Positions 1-10,507 of a stretch of DNA of 64,000 nucleotides are shown in pieces. The first letter of the stretch is position 1; every line of letters begins with the position of its first letter. Below the pieces are notes generated by a model. The model was not told the DNA's origin. It was given only the letters and a program-made list of their open reading frames with translations, and ran no database searches. This DNA comes from Arachis hypogaea (lineage: Eukaryota; Streptophyta; Magnoliopsida; Fabales; Fabaceae): contig NC_092051.1 in NCBI RefSeq assembly GCF_003086295.3, forward strand, positions 75,393,772 to 75,457,771, given 5' to 3'. The translations under genes were made by a program, and so were the position numbers.

Positions 1-1891
1 ATTTTGGTGAAAAATAAATTTCTCCCAAAACACACAATTCTAACCGGCAAGTGCACCGGGTCGCATCAAGTAATAAAAACTCACGGGAGTGAGGTCGATC
101 CCACAGGGATTGAAGGATTGAGCAATTTTAGCTTAGTGGTTAATATAGTCAAGCGAATCAAGATTTGGTAGAGTGTTTTGTGATGTGCAGAAATTAAATT
201 GCATTGAAGTAAAGAGAACAGGGAATTAAAGTGCTGAATCTTAAAGAACAAGAAATTAAATAGCAGAAACTTAGAATGCAAGAAATGTAAATAGCGGAAT
301 CTTAAAGTGCAAGAAATGTAAACGGCTGGAATTGTAAAGGGAATTGGGGATTGGATTTGCAGAATTTAAACAAGGAAAAGTTGAATTGCATTAAACAGAA
401 GAGTAAAAGGGAATTGGGATTGAATCGGATCTGAAACAGAAAAGTAAATGAACATATAAAGCAGTAAACAGAGAATTGAAAATGGGAAATCAGATCTCAG
501 GACCCAGAGACTAGAAAACCAAGTCTAGATCTCAATGCCTTCCTAGATCCAACAAGAACAATTGCAAAGGAAATTGTAAATTGCAAAGAAAGTAGATGAG
601 AAGCAAGTAACAGAAACGGAAATTCAATTAAGCAGTAAATAAACAGAGAGATCCAAGGATGAGATTGAAACAGAATTTCTTCAATTCTCCAACCCAAGAT
701 CCAAGACAATTGTAATTGAAATTGAAAGCAATAAAACTGAGAGGAAGAGAAGTGAATTCTCCTTCCCCAAGACAAAGAAATTAAAGATCACTCAATATCA
801 AAAGCTCTCCGAAAACTATTATGAAAATTCCAAAAGAAAGCTATCCGAAGAACTTGAATTCTATCCTATTTATACACTTTCTTCAAATGATCTTCAAGCC
901 TTGAGTTGGGCCTTTGCTCTTGGTGGAATTGGGTTGAAAGAGGCCTTGGTTGATTGCTCTTGAAGTTTGGAGAGGAACCAAAGTGAACCAATTGAACCGG
1001 GTTTGAGTTTTGCAAAAGTTGGACCAAAAGTTTGAGCAAAAGTTAGGGGTCTAACTTTTGCTCCAACTTTTCATATCAGCTAACACCACTTTGCTGATAT
1101 GAACGTTGGTGCCAACGTTAGGGGTCTAACTTTGGCCCTAACGTTGGCCTTGCCTTGAGTACTTGTGGCGCCAACGTTAGCCACCAAGTTAGGGGGCTAA
1201 CATTGGCGCAAACTTTTGCTCCTCCTTGTGATTTTCATGTGCCAACGTTAGCCTCAAAGTTAGGGGGCTAACGTTGGCGTAAACTTTTGGTGCCCAGGGA
1301 GGTTTTCTTCATGCCAACGTTAGCCTCAAAGTTAGGGGGCTAACGTTGGCGCAAACTTTTGGTGCCCAGGGGTGAATTTCATGTGCCAACGTTAGCCTCA
1401 AAGTTAGGGGGCTAACGTTGGCGCAAACTTTTGATACCCAGGGAGTGATTTTCAAGTTCCAACGTTAGCCTCCAAGTTAGGGGGCTAACGTTGGGGCTAA
1501 CTTTTCAACCAAAAGTTTGTGCAAAAGTTTGATGCTAACTTTAGGTCCAGCTTTTTGCTTCCTGGTTCAATTTCACTTATTCCATTGTCCTCTCTTCACT
1601 CCTAGCCATTCCTTCTTGCTTCAACCTTTCTCCAAGCTTTCTTCACCTATCATTAATCAACTAAACACATCAAAGCTATGCTCATAATCATGAGATATTC
1701 ATTCTATCATAATATGCAACAATTATAGCATAAAACCTCATGAAATGGCATGAATTCATACATGGTTGATTCAATCAAGGGAAACATGAAAATCTAGCTA
1801 ATTGGCTTGCTTGTAGCTCAAGAAAGTGCATAATTCTAATGAAAACAAGAGAAAAAGACTAGTTAAAATAGGCTAGGATGACTTGTCATCA
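1..1891 (-). repeat. R1 3' LTR (first 8 bases outside window)
   Basis: Matches 8617-10507 almost base for base. On the plus strand it ends GACTTGTCATCA. It contains a TATAAATA box on the minus strand at 867-874, a U5 stem-loop at 80-93 and a five-copy palindrome array at 1170-1505. Open frames inside it, such as 81-281 and 497-775, recur in the other LTR and have no recognisable protein features; I treat them as non-coding. Confidence 0.93.
1170..1505. repeat. Five-copy tandem palindrome array in R1 3' LTR
   Basis: Units begin at 1170, 1241, 1313, 1385 and 1458, a period of 71-73 bp. Each holds GCCAACGTTAG, about 12 bases of spacer, then CTAACGTTGGC, so each unit can fold into a stem of 11 or more pairs. 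Half-related words (AAAAGTTGGACC, AGTTAGGGGTCTAAC) extend the array to about 1009-1553. The spacers are also related, so this is not a CRISPR. Confidence 0.9.
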
Positions 1892-2918
1892 CAACACCAA
1901 ACTTAAAGCTTGCTTGTCCCCAAGCAAGAAAAGATTTATTGAGAAGAAAGAATGAGATGGAAGAGGATGTTCATGCTAGCAGAGTATTATTGATAGTTGA
2001 TGGGATTCTGTGTGGATGTGCAAATACTCACTTCTTATTGACTCCTAGGCCTAGAAAGTCTCCTTCAAGCTTCAAGTGACATACTGCTATGACCTCTCAT
2101 TATTCCTTTATCCTTGGCTATTACTTTGTTCATAAGCTTTATTTGAGTGTCATGTGTAGCAAGTTCATTTTCTTTTCTTTATACTTGACACATTATTCAC
2201 CATAGACACTTGGCTCACATTCCTTCTTAAAACATTGATGCCCAGCACCTCTTTGGGTTACTAAATGCCTTGTAGTTAGGTTGCTCTTGATAGTGGACTT
2301 TCAGCTGATGATCCCGGATTAGTTAACCCAAGTCACCGACTGTTGAGGCACTCCTAAGAGCTTACTAATCCAAGCAGATCCTAGTACAAAGACATCACAG
2401 GCATATATTTTAAATTTCAAGCTATTGGTGTCCAGCTTTGTTTCTTTTTGTTTCCTTTTGTTCTGCCACTTTTTGGCTATCTTTTTTTTCTTTCCTTCTT
2501 TTTGTTTTTCTTTCTAACCAAGGAATTTTTTATTTAATTGAGATTCATAGACAGTAGGCTACTCTTTACTTAGAAGGAGATATCCTGGCTCTTTATTCAC
2601 TAAAAGTGAGCTATTATACAATCACACACATACCACCACTTACTTTTATTCTACTTCTATCTAACAGAGACCATCTTACTTCATATTCAAGCATTTCTTT
2701 TATTGAATTTAAAGATGCAGGGGACAACACATGCTTCTTGTCAAGTGAAAATAAACACACAAGCACACACATAAACTAGCCTACTTATTTTAAAAGAAAC
2801 AAACATAATGCAAAGACTTTTAATTAAAAAGAACTACTTAAAAATGCAAAGACAACTTAGAACAGATAGAATGCATGCTTTTTTCTTTGTAGTGATGAAC
2901 AAGGAGCAAGTCTACCTT
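1892..2918 (-). other. R1 3' untranslated region with terminal hairpin and PPT-like motif
   Basis: On the minus strand the LTR is preceded directly by TTTAAGTTTGGTGTTG, which stands where a polypurine tract should be but is not purine-rich. Just upstream is a perfect hairpin at 1909-1928, CTTGCTTG-GGGA-CAAGCAAG in sense orientation. The same hairpin and motif precede the 3' LTR in R2, R10 and R12. The rest is T-rich and I see no gene in it. Confidence 0.7.
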
Positions 2919-4447
2919 TCATTTGTCATGCCTTTTCTTTCTCCTTTCATACACTTGGCTGCTAGTGTTCCCACCATCCTTGTTTGGTGCCTGTTGACCT
3001 TGCCAAAAGCCAGCTTTATTCATAGCCTCCTCCACTCTATCTTCAAGTCTCATAGCTCTGCTTACTTCTACCTCACTTCTCTTTTTGAAGAATTCATCAA
3101 AAGTTGGGAAAGCCGGATCCATGTTGTGCAAATGTTCTCCAATATAGTTCAGTTTGATTTGGCTATTGATGTTGTAATCGGCTTGCACTTCATACCTTGC
3201 ATCTTGGAGTGTTGTGAACTCTTTGAGAGCCCTCAAATTTTCAGCTTGCATTTGTTCCAACTTCCCAAAAGATTCATGAGATTGAAAGGCATGTTCCTCT
3301 TGCATCACAAGGAATCTTGACTCGAATTCACTTTGTTTGTTCATTATTCTTAGCTCCCTTTCTTCTTGTGCTTGTTGGTTTTTCATGTACAGAGAATGGT
3401 ATTCCTCTTGCCTTTCTTGGATTCTCGTGTACTGTTGAGACAATCTTCCTATTGCTTCTTGCATTTGAGTCATATCCATATTGCCATGTGGGAAAAAGTG
3501 TGGCTGTTCCTCCTCCTCTTGTGGTTCTTCTTCTATGTGTGGCTCATCTTCTTCCATTGGTTCTTCTCTTTCCCTTTCTCCATGTGGTCTTCGGCCTTGA
3601 TGTGCTTCAAGGGGCATCATCATTCGTTCAATGGTTATGGGCATGCCTTGGCTTAACCACATTAGATTTTCCTCTTCCATTGGAACCTTAGCCTTTGCAC
3701 ACAACCTCCAAATGGTACTCGGATAGTACAACCAAGATCTGGCCGAATTCTTTTCAGCCAGCTTTTGAATGACTTTGCAAGGATTTCATGAACTCTTATC
3801 TCTCCTCCCACAATGATGCAATGCAGCATCACGGCTCTCTCCCTGTTAACTTCTGAGGTGTTCACTGTGCCCAGAATTGATCTTTTCATCAACTCATACC
3901 ATCCTTTTGCTTCCGGAGTGAGGTTACATCTCTTCAGGAACTTGTATTTGTTCTTGTTATCTCCTTCCCACTCTGAGTTCTCAAAACAAATGTCTCTCGC
4001 AATCTCCTCATAATCCTGATCCTCATTCAATCTTTGTTGGTATCCCGGTTCATCAAAGCGGACTGACTTTAGTTTCAAGACTTTCTTGATTGCATCCGGG
4101 ATAAAGTCTACTTCCACCCCCCGCACATAGCTCTTGTACGTTGGGAGCTCACGCATGTCAAGCCTTGGGACATTTGCATAGAACTCTCTTATGATATTGG
4201 CATTGATTCGGGTGGCTGGTGATGCAAGTTCCTCCCACCTCCTCTTCCGAATTTTGTCCTTCATTTCTTGACATCCATCATCCGGCAACAAGAATGGAAT
4301 TTCAGGATAGATTCTTTTCTCGTTCATCCATTGAATTTACATTTGATGAAACCAAGACTTGAATCTCCGTTGGTCATATTCATATGTGTCTTCCTCCACT
4401 ATGGGATCTTTTCCTTTTCTTCGTTTGGTTCTTGAGGAGGAGGCCAT
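2919..4447 (-). pseudogene. R1 ORF2 in the env-like position (putative plant transposon protein family), broken
   Basis: The likely start is an ATG at 4447 followed by a basic stretch (KRRKGK) that could act as a nuclear localisation signal. The frame is closed by TAA at 4337-4339 and reopens at 4327. The part from 4327 to about 3780 resembles the domain annotated 'putative plant transposon protein' (PF20167 by my recollection): conserved words are IREFYANV, EAKGWYELMKRSILGT and VNRERAVMLHCIIVGG. A one-base shift near 3780 moves the reading to the frame ending at 2919. That C-terminal part is Glu-rich (EEEPQEEEEQ), then a Gln/Glu coiled-coil-like stretch. Function is unknown. The position between gag-protease and the 3' LTR matches the extra ORF of Athila elements. 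Compare R2 15376-16251 and R12 52414-53047. Confidence 0.75.
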
Positions 4448-5546
4448 GGTCACTTGGTTGGTTGAGAAGGAGTGTGAAGAATGTTGGAGAGTTTGATGTG
4501 TGTTTGGGGCAAAAATAAATTGAGACCGGACTTGCTATGAAAAGAAATGATGAAGAGAAGTTTAAGTGGTTGGAGTGATTCGGTCATGTGCATGGCTTGA
4601 AGGTGGTATGCTTTTAAATGAGCAATGAAGGGTTGGGATGCAATTAGACTTATGGAGATCAAAGGTATGCATGTAAGGATGAATGAAGACAAAGTTTGCT
4701 CCTTCCCTTGCCTTTGCCGTGATCATTCTCAAGGAGTGGCAGATTTCTTTTTCGAGGCATGTGATGGGATTTTGTCTTCATGCTATGCTTTCCTTTGTCT
4801 TGTCTTTTTCTTTGAAGATTCTTTGACCTCCTAGTCACCACAACAAGACAACATACATTAGTCTTATCCAACCGTAGCAAGAGTGTTCTTTTTATTAATA
4901 CTATGTGAACCATAAATTCTTATATCATTTGAACCGTGACACTCTCTCTTGAAGACACCAAACTTAATGTTTGGTCATATATAAAGAAAATGAGTATCTT
5001 CCTCCAATTAGTGAGATTCAAAAATTAAATGTTCATAAGAATTGTTTTCATCATACTTTCTTTTTCTCTTTTTTTTTTTCATGAAGGATCAATTGTATCC
5101 CTAAATCGGTGCATCAAGGTTTGGTGAACACCAAACTTGTTTCTTGTCAAAGGGTACATCACAATTAATGCCTTCATTACCGGAAAAGAATTTTTTTTCA
5201 TTTATAAGATTTTGAAAAACAACAATTGTATGATTATTGATGCATGAGTTTCTACTTTTCATGAAGCTATGTGGACACCAAACTTAGTGTTCGGCCATAT
5301 GCTTTGTCAAGATACTCCAAACATGCAAAATGGAATTATTTGTAACATTGGTTTAGTGTGCTTGAAGGCACACCAAACTTAGCATATGTTTCAAAATAGT
5401 GCATGCAGTCAATGGACATGTTCATGAAAAGAGAAAAGAATTCATGCTCAATTGATCATAACTTATTGAATTTAAAATGACATGAATCTTAAAGCATCCC
5501 ATGGAGCACTCTTTTATTGTCATTAGCTTGACATTGAGGCTTTCTT
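4448..5546 (-). other. R1 spacer between gag-protease and ORF2
   Basis: About 1.1 kb without credible coding sequence. It holds four sense copies of AAGTTTGGTGT, seen on the plus strand as ACACCAAACTT near 4955, 5129, 5276 and 5370. The one near 4957 is part of a palindrome, ACCAAAC-TTAAT-GTTTGGT. A weak TATA-like TTTAAAA lies near 4612, about 165 bp upstream of the ORF2 start. No pol remnant is recognisable. Confidence 0.6.
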
Positions 5547-8438
5547 TTATGGTGGTTGGTGCTTGTAGGGCCTCAATTTGTCTCCTCTGACTGTGATCCT
5601 CTTCTTTGTTCTCTGGTGTTCTATTTCAGCATGCTCTAATGATAGTATGTTGCTGACAGTGTAGTAATCCTCGGTTTGATGATTTGCCCCTAGCTGTTGA
5701 TATATCAATTGCACTTTGTCACCTTTGGAAAGCCCCTCTGTTGGAATCTTTCTGTTCTTCCAACCCCTTTTTGCTTTGTTTCTGCGTTTCATCTTTCCTT
5801 TTGTTGTTCTTTCTTTTCTGGCCATAGGTTTTCCTTGGGGACCTCTCTTCTCAGTGGCCAATACTCTAATATCCTCTTGGGCTTTTTCATCAGTCTTCAC
5901 AATCCTTAGCATTGGGATGTTGCTGTGACTTTCCTGGTCATTTTTCATATAGTGTTTCTTCTCCTTGCTAAGTTGTGCCTCTGGTAATACCTTCAGAGTG
6001 ACACTCTGATCATGCATCCTGAGAGTTAATTCCCCTTCCTCTACGTCTATGATAGCTCTAGCAGTGGCCAAGAATGGCCTTCCCAGTATAACAGAGTCAC
6101 CATCATCATCGTTTGATTCTAGAACCACAAAATCAGCAGGGTATATAAAACTGTCCACCTTGACCAAAAGATTTTCAATTACACCCCTGGGGTATACCAT
6201 TGACTTGTCTACCAGCTCCAGAGACATTTGTACTGGTTTGACCTCCTCTATATGCAGCTTTTTCACCAAGGAAGATGGTATTAAGTTAATACTTGCTCCG
6301 AGATCGCACATTGCTTTAGTGATGGTCAATTCCCCAATGGTGCAAGGCAACAGGAAGCTCCCAGGGTCCTCAAGCTTGGGAGGAAGCCCCTTTTGAATCA
6401 AGGCCCTGCATTCCTCAGTAATCATTATGGTTTCTTTCTCATCCCAGCTTCTTTTCTTGTTGACAAGCTCCTTGAAGAATTTGGCATACAGAGGCATTTG
6501 CTCAAGTGCTTCAGCCAAGGGGATATTGATTTCCAGCTTCTTAAAAATCTCAAGGAATTTGTGAAAATGCTGGTCTTTAACCTCTTTGTTAAACCTCTGG
6601 GGATATGGCAGTGGAGGTGTGATGCTCTTTCCTATTTGCTGCTGTCCCTGAGCTACTTCCTTTGAGCTATGTGGCTGGTTGTCCTTCTCTTTAAGTTTCT
6701 CAGTGCTTTTGTTTGGCATCACAACTTGCTCCTTAGCCTCATCTGCCTTTGTTTGATTCTCATCCTCCGTTGGTTCTTTGATGTTCTCTGCTTGCTTCCT
6801 TGTAGTGTCATTGTTGCTTATCAATGTTCTCCCACTCCTTAATTGTATTGCCTTGCATTCTTCCTTGGGATTTGGAATTGTGTCACTGGGCAATGAGTTT
6901 GAAGGTCTCTCAACAGATACTTGCTTGGAGAGTTGCCCCATCTGTCTCTCTAGGCTCTTCAGGGAGGCTTCCTGATTCTTGGTTACCATTTCCTGGTGTT
7001 TCAACATTTTGTCTATCATGGCCTCCAAGTGAGTGATTCTTTGGGCTTCAGGTGATACTTGAGGTGGGTTATGAGATGTGGGTGGTGGATGGTAGGCATT
7101 TTGGTTGGTGGGTTGGTTATTAGATTGGTATTGGTTGATGTTGGGGTAGTTGTTTTGAGGTTTTCTGTAGGGGTTTTGGTTAGTCTGCTGCTGGTTGTGG
7201 TTTTGGTTGCTTCTTGGGTTGTGCTGGTTTGAGTTCCTCTGCCATGGTTGTTGGTTTTGGGTATGGTTATCTCCCCATCTGAGGTTTGGGTGGTTCTTCC
7301 AGGATGGATTGTATGTATCACCATACACTTCATTTGGTCCTTGGTTGTGCATATACTGTACTTGCTCTTGTTGTTGTTCTTCTTGAGTTTCTTCACTCTG
7401 TCCCCATGTGGTTGATGGTTGGCTAGTGTTAACTGCTGCAACTTGGAGACTATCAATCCTTTTGGCCATTTGCTCAAATTGTTGTTGAATTTGCTGCTGC
7501 ATCATCTTGTTTTGAGCTAGGATTGAATCCACTCCTTCTAGCTCCATTACTCCTCTCCTTTGCGATGGTTGGCGGCCTCTTTGATGAGCAAAGAAATATT
7601 GGTTGTTGGACACCATATCAATGAGTTCTTGAGCCTCTTCTGCAGTTTTCATGAGTTGCAAGGAACCTCCAGCTGAATGATCCAAAGCTTCCTGGGATTT
7701 CAGTGTTAAGCCTTCATAGAAGTTTTGAAGCTTCTCCCACTCATTAAACATGGCAGGGGGACATTTCCTTATCAGATCCTTGTACCTCTCCCATGCCTCA
7801 TAGATGGGTTCGGCCTCCATTTGTGTAAATGTTTGAACCTCAGCCTTTAACCTTATAATCCTCTGAGGTGGATAAAATTTTGGAAGGAACTTAGTTACCA
7901 AATCATCCCAGTTGTTAATGCTGTCCCTTGGAAACGATTCCAACCATTGAGTGGCCTTGTCCCTGAGAGAAAATGGGAATAACATCAGTTTGTAACTGTC
8001 AGGGGGCACTCCATTAGTTTTGACAGTGTTGCATATCCTTAAGAAAGTGGATAAATGTTGGTGTGGGTCCTCAAGTGGTCCTCCACCAAAAGAGCAATTG
8101 TTCTGAACCAAAGTGATGAGTTGTGGCTTCAGTTCAAAATTGTTAGCATTAACATTTGGAGCCAAGATGCTGCTCCCACAATGTCTGGGATTTGCAAAGG
8201 TATAGGAAGCCAAAACTCTCCTCTGGGGTGGGTTGCCATTGTTGTTGTCTTCTCCACCTGGTGGATTGGTTAAATGTTCCTCCATCTCTTGGAATTGTTC
8301 GTCTGATTCCTCTTCTCCAATAATATTTTTCCCTCTTTCAGCTCTTCTTAATCTCCTGAGAGTTCTTTCGTCTTGTTCATGAAAATTGGGTATGGTTCTT
8401 CTTGTACCTGACATACAAGCAGAGCATGAGAAATGCAC
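5547..8438 (-). CDS. gag-pro: R1 Gag-aspartic protease polyprotein, intact, with integrase-like C-terminal tail
   Basis: A 963-codon frame without internal stops. The second Met (8414), starting MSGTRRTIPNF, is a likelier start than the first. Residues about 90-245 are a retrotransposon Gag domain (NNFELKPQLITL, LMLFPFSLRDKATQWLES, KFLPKFYPPQR, IYEAWERYKDLIRKCP). Residues about 290-480 are Gln/Asn-rich, and I see no CCHC zinc knuckle. Residues about 660-850 are an aspartic protease with CDLGASINLIP (Asp near residue 712) and ILGRPFLATARA, the DLGA form usual in Athila. The last 75 residues contain GDKVQL, YYTVSNIL and VRGDKLRPY in the order found in an integrase C-terminal domain, while reverse transcriptase, RNase H and the integrase core are absent. 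I infer an in-frame deletion of pol. The protein could form particles and mature them but needs pol in trans. Confidence 0.88.
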   Translation of the reverse strand: MHFSCSACMSGTRRTIPNFHEQDERTLRRLRRAERGKNIIGEEESDEQFQEMEEHLTNPPGGEDNNNGNPPQRRVLASYTFANPRHCGSSILAPNVNANNFELKPQLITLVQNNCSFGGGPLEDPHQHLSTFLRICNTVKTNGVPPDSYKLMLFPFSLRDKATQWLESFPRDSINNWDDLVTKFLPKFYPPQRIIRLKAEVQTFTQMEAEPIYEAWERYKDLIRKCPPAMFNEWEKLQNFYEGLTLKSQEALDHSAGGSLQLMKTAEEAQELIDMVSNNQYFFAHQRGRQPSQRRGVMELEGVDSILAQNKMMQQQIQQQFEQMAKRIDSLQVAAVNTSQPSTTWGQSEETQEEQQQEQVQYMHNQGPNEVYGDTYNPSWKNHPNLRWGDNHTQNQQPWQRNSNQHNPRSNQNHNQQQTNQNPYRKPQNNYPNINQYQSNNQPTNQNAYHPPPTSHNPPQVSPEAQRITHLEAMIDKMLKHQEMVTKNQEASLKSLERQMGQLSKQVSVERPSNSLPSDTIPNPKEECKAIQLRSGRTLISNNDTTRKQAENIKEPTEDENQTKADEAKEQVVMPNKSTEKLKEKDNQPHSSKEVAQGQQQIGKSITPPLPYPQRFNKEVKDQHFHKFLEIFKKLEINIPLAEALEQMPLYAKFFKELVNKKRSWDEKETIMITEECRALIQKGLPPKLEDPGSFLLPCTIGELTITKAMCDLGASINLIPSSLVKKLHIEEVKPVQMSLELVDKSMVYPRGVIENLLVKVDSFIYPADFVVLESNDDDGDSVILGRPFLATARAIIDVEEGELTLRMHDQSVTLKVLPEAQLSKEKKHYMKNDQESHSNIPMLRIVKTDEKAQEDIRVLATEKRGPQGKPMARKERTTKGKMKRRNKAKRGWKNRKIPTEGLSKGDKVQLIYQQLGANHQTEDYYTVSNILSLEHAEIEHQRTKKRITVRGDKLRPYKHQPP

Positions 8439-8608
8439 AAAACCAGTGACACTTCAATTTACTGCTAGATTGAAGTGTTAGTTAGTTTAAGCAAAAAATC
8501 AAACAGTTAGTGGGTTAATCAAAATTAAAGAAAAAGTGCTTGATCTAGATCACCACCTCACTTAATCATTGTCAATCTAATCAATCCCCGACAACGGCAC
8601 CAAAAACT
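8439..8608 (-). other. R1 leader between PBS and gag
   Basis: Only about 150 bp separate the PBS from the gag start, far shorter than the roughly 1.6-1.9 kb AT-rich leaders of R2 and R12. I see no gene. Confidence 0.6.
8585..8602 (-). other. R1 primer-binding site, tRNA-Asp type
   Basis: Sense-strand TGGTGCCGTTGTCGGGGA starts six bases (AGTTTT) after the end of the 5' LTR. It differs at two positions from TGGCGCCGTTGCCGGGGA, the complement of the 3' end of plant tRNA-Asp(GUC), the primer known for Athila elements. Confidence 0.88.
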
Positions 8609-9482
8609 TGATGAGTATTTTGGTGAAAAATAAATTTCTCCCAAAACACACAATTCTAACCGGCAAGTGCACCGGGTCACATCAAGTAATAAAAACTCAC
8701 GGGAGTGAGGTCGATCGCACAGGGATTGAAGGATTGAGCAATTTTAGCTTAGTGGTTAATTTAGTCAAGCGAATCAAGATTTGGTTGAGTGTTTTGTGAT
8801 GTGCAGAAATTAAATTGCATGGAAGTAAAGAGAACAGGGAATTAAAGTGCTGAATCTTAAAGAACAAGAAATTAAATAGCAGAAACTTAGAATGCAAGAA
8901 ATGTAAATAGCGGAATCTTAAAGTGCAAGAAATGTAAACGGCTGGAATTGTAAAGGGAATTGGGGATTGGATTTGCAGAATTTAAACAAGGAAAAGTTGA
9001 ATTGCATTAAACAGAAGAGTAAAAGGGAATTGAGATTGAATCGGATCTGAAACAGAAAAGTAAATGAACATATAAAGCAGTAAACAGAGAATTGAAAATG
9101 GGAAATCAGATCTCAGGACCCAGAGACTAGAAAACCAAGTCTAGATCTCAATGCCTTCCTAGATCCAACAAGAACAATTGCAAAGGAAATTATAAATTGC
9201 AATGAAAGTAGATGAGAAGCAAGTAACAGAAACGGAAATTCAATTAAGCAGTAAATAAACAGAGAGATCCAAGGATGAGATTGAAACAGAATTTCTTCAA
9301 TTCTCCAACCCAAGATCCAAGACAATTGTAATTGAAATTGAAAGCAATAAAACTGAGAGGAAGAGAAGTGAATTCTCCTTCCCCAAGACAAAGAAATTAA
9401 AGATCACTCAATATCAAAAGCTCTCCGAAAACTATTATGAAAATTCCAAAAGAAAGCTATCCGAAGAACTTGAATTCTATCC

Positions 9483-9490
9483 TATTTATA
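9483..9490 (-). promoter_or_regulatory. TATA box of the R1 5' LTR
   Basis: TATAAATA in sense orientation inside CTATTTATACAC on the plus strand. It lies in the LTR that precedes gag, so it is the best candidate core promoter for the genomic transcript. The 3' LTR has the same box at 867-874. Confidence 0.6.
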
Positions 9491-9785
9491 CACTTTCTTC
9501 AAATGATCTTCAAGCCTTGAGTTGGGCCTTTGCTCTTGGTGGAATTGGGTTGAAAGAGGCCTTGGTTGATTGCTCTTGAAGTTTGGAGAGGAACCAAAGT
9601 GAACCAATTGAACCGGGTTTGAGTTTTGCAAAAGTTGGACCAAAAGTTTGAGCAAAAGTTAGGGGTCTAACTTTTGCTCCAACTTTTCATATCAGCTAAC
9701 ACCACTTTGCTGATATGAACGTTGTTGCCAACGTTAGGGGTCTAACTTTGGCCCTAACGTTGGCCTTGCCTTGAGTACTTGTGGC

Positions 9786-10121
9786 GCCAACGTTAGCCAC
9801 CAAGTTAGGGGGCTAACGTTGGCGCAAACTTTTGCTCCTCCTTGTGATTTTCATGTGCCAACGTTAGCCTCAAAGTTAGGGGGCTAACGTTGGCGCAAAC
9901 TTTTGGTGCCCAGGGAGGTTTTCTTCATGCCAACGTTAGCCTCAAAGTTAGGGGGCTAACGTTGGCGCAAACTTTTGGTGCCCAGGGGTGAATTTCATGT
10001 GCCAACGTTAGCCTCAAAGTTAGGGGGCTAACGTTGGCGCAAACTTTTGATACCCAGGGAGTGATTTTCAAGTTCCAACGTTAGCCTCCAAGTTAGGGGG
10101 CTAACGTTGGGGCTAACTTTT
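9786..10121. repeat. Five-copy tandem palindrome array in R1 5' LTR
   Basis: Second copy of the 1170-1505 array with the same 71-73 bp units. All five copies survive in both LTRs. The array lies upstream of the TATA box in the transcription sense, that is, in U3. Confidence 0.9.
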
Positions 10122-10507
10122 CAACCAAAAGTTTGTGCAAAAGTTTGATGCTAACTTTAGGTCCAGCTTTTTGCTTCCTGGTTCAATTTCACTTATTCCA
10201 TTGTCCTCTCTTCACTCCTAGCCATTCCTTCTTGCTTCAACCTTTCTCCAAGCTTTCTTCACCTATCATTAATCAACCAAACACATCAAAGCTATGCTCA
10301 TAATCATGAGATATTCATTCTATCATAATATGCAACAATTATAGCATAAAACCTCATGAAATGGCATGAATTCATACATGGTTGATTCAATAAAGGGAAA
10401 CATGAAAATCTAGCTAATTGGCTTGCTTGTAGCTCAAGAAAGTGCATAATTCTAATGAAAACAAGAGAAAAAGACTAGTTAAAATAGGCTAGGATGACTT
10501 GTCATCA

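Larger units (their letters stand above)
1..10507 (-). mobile_element. R1: near-complete non-autonomous Athila-type LTR retrotransposon
   Basis: Two LTRs, 1-1891 and 8609-10507, flank an internal region whose genes read on the minus strand, so the right LTR is the 5' LTR. Alignment to the right copy shows the left LTR begins 8 bases before the window. The LTR termini are TGATGA and TCATCA. Going leftwards the internal region holds a tRNA-Asp-type PBS, an intact gag-protease frame, a broken ORF2 and a 3' hairpin next to the LTR. No reverse transcriptase, RNase H or integrase core is present. By eye I count about a dozen single-base differences between the two 1.9 kb LTRs, so the insertion looks recent. 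It sits in the leader of R2. The left target duplication lies outside the window; the right candidate is AAAGG at 10508-10512. Confidence 0.9.
8609..10507 (-). repeat. R1 5' LTR, 1899 bp
   Basis: Complete copy with terminal TGATGA/TCATCA. It repeats the left LTR with scattered single-base differences, for example in the array and U5. It holds the U5 stem-loop at 8696-8709, a TATA box at 9483-9490 and the palindrome array at 9786-10121. Confidence 0.94.

Noticed and set aside
497..775. 92-codon minus-strand frame, duplicated at 9113-9391
   Set aside because: It lies in the R1 LTR; duplication follows from LTR identity, and no protein features are seen. The same applies to 81-281 and 8697-8897.
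1170..1505. Regular repeats of 71-73 bp resembling a CRISPR array
   Set aside because: The spacers are related to each other, the array lies in a plant LTR and is duplicated in the other LTR.
2808..3691. Hydrophobic plus-strand frames of 96-170 codons
   Set aside because: They are antisense to the Glu/Gln-rich part of R1 ORF2, which on the other strand reads as Leu/Ser/Phe codons.
3662..4327. Reading ORF2 as a true retroviral-type envelope gene
   Set aside because: No signal peptide, transmembrane segment, furin-like site or Cys pattern is visible; only its position is env-like.
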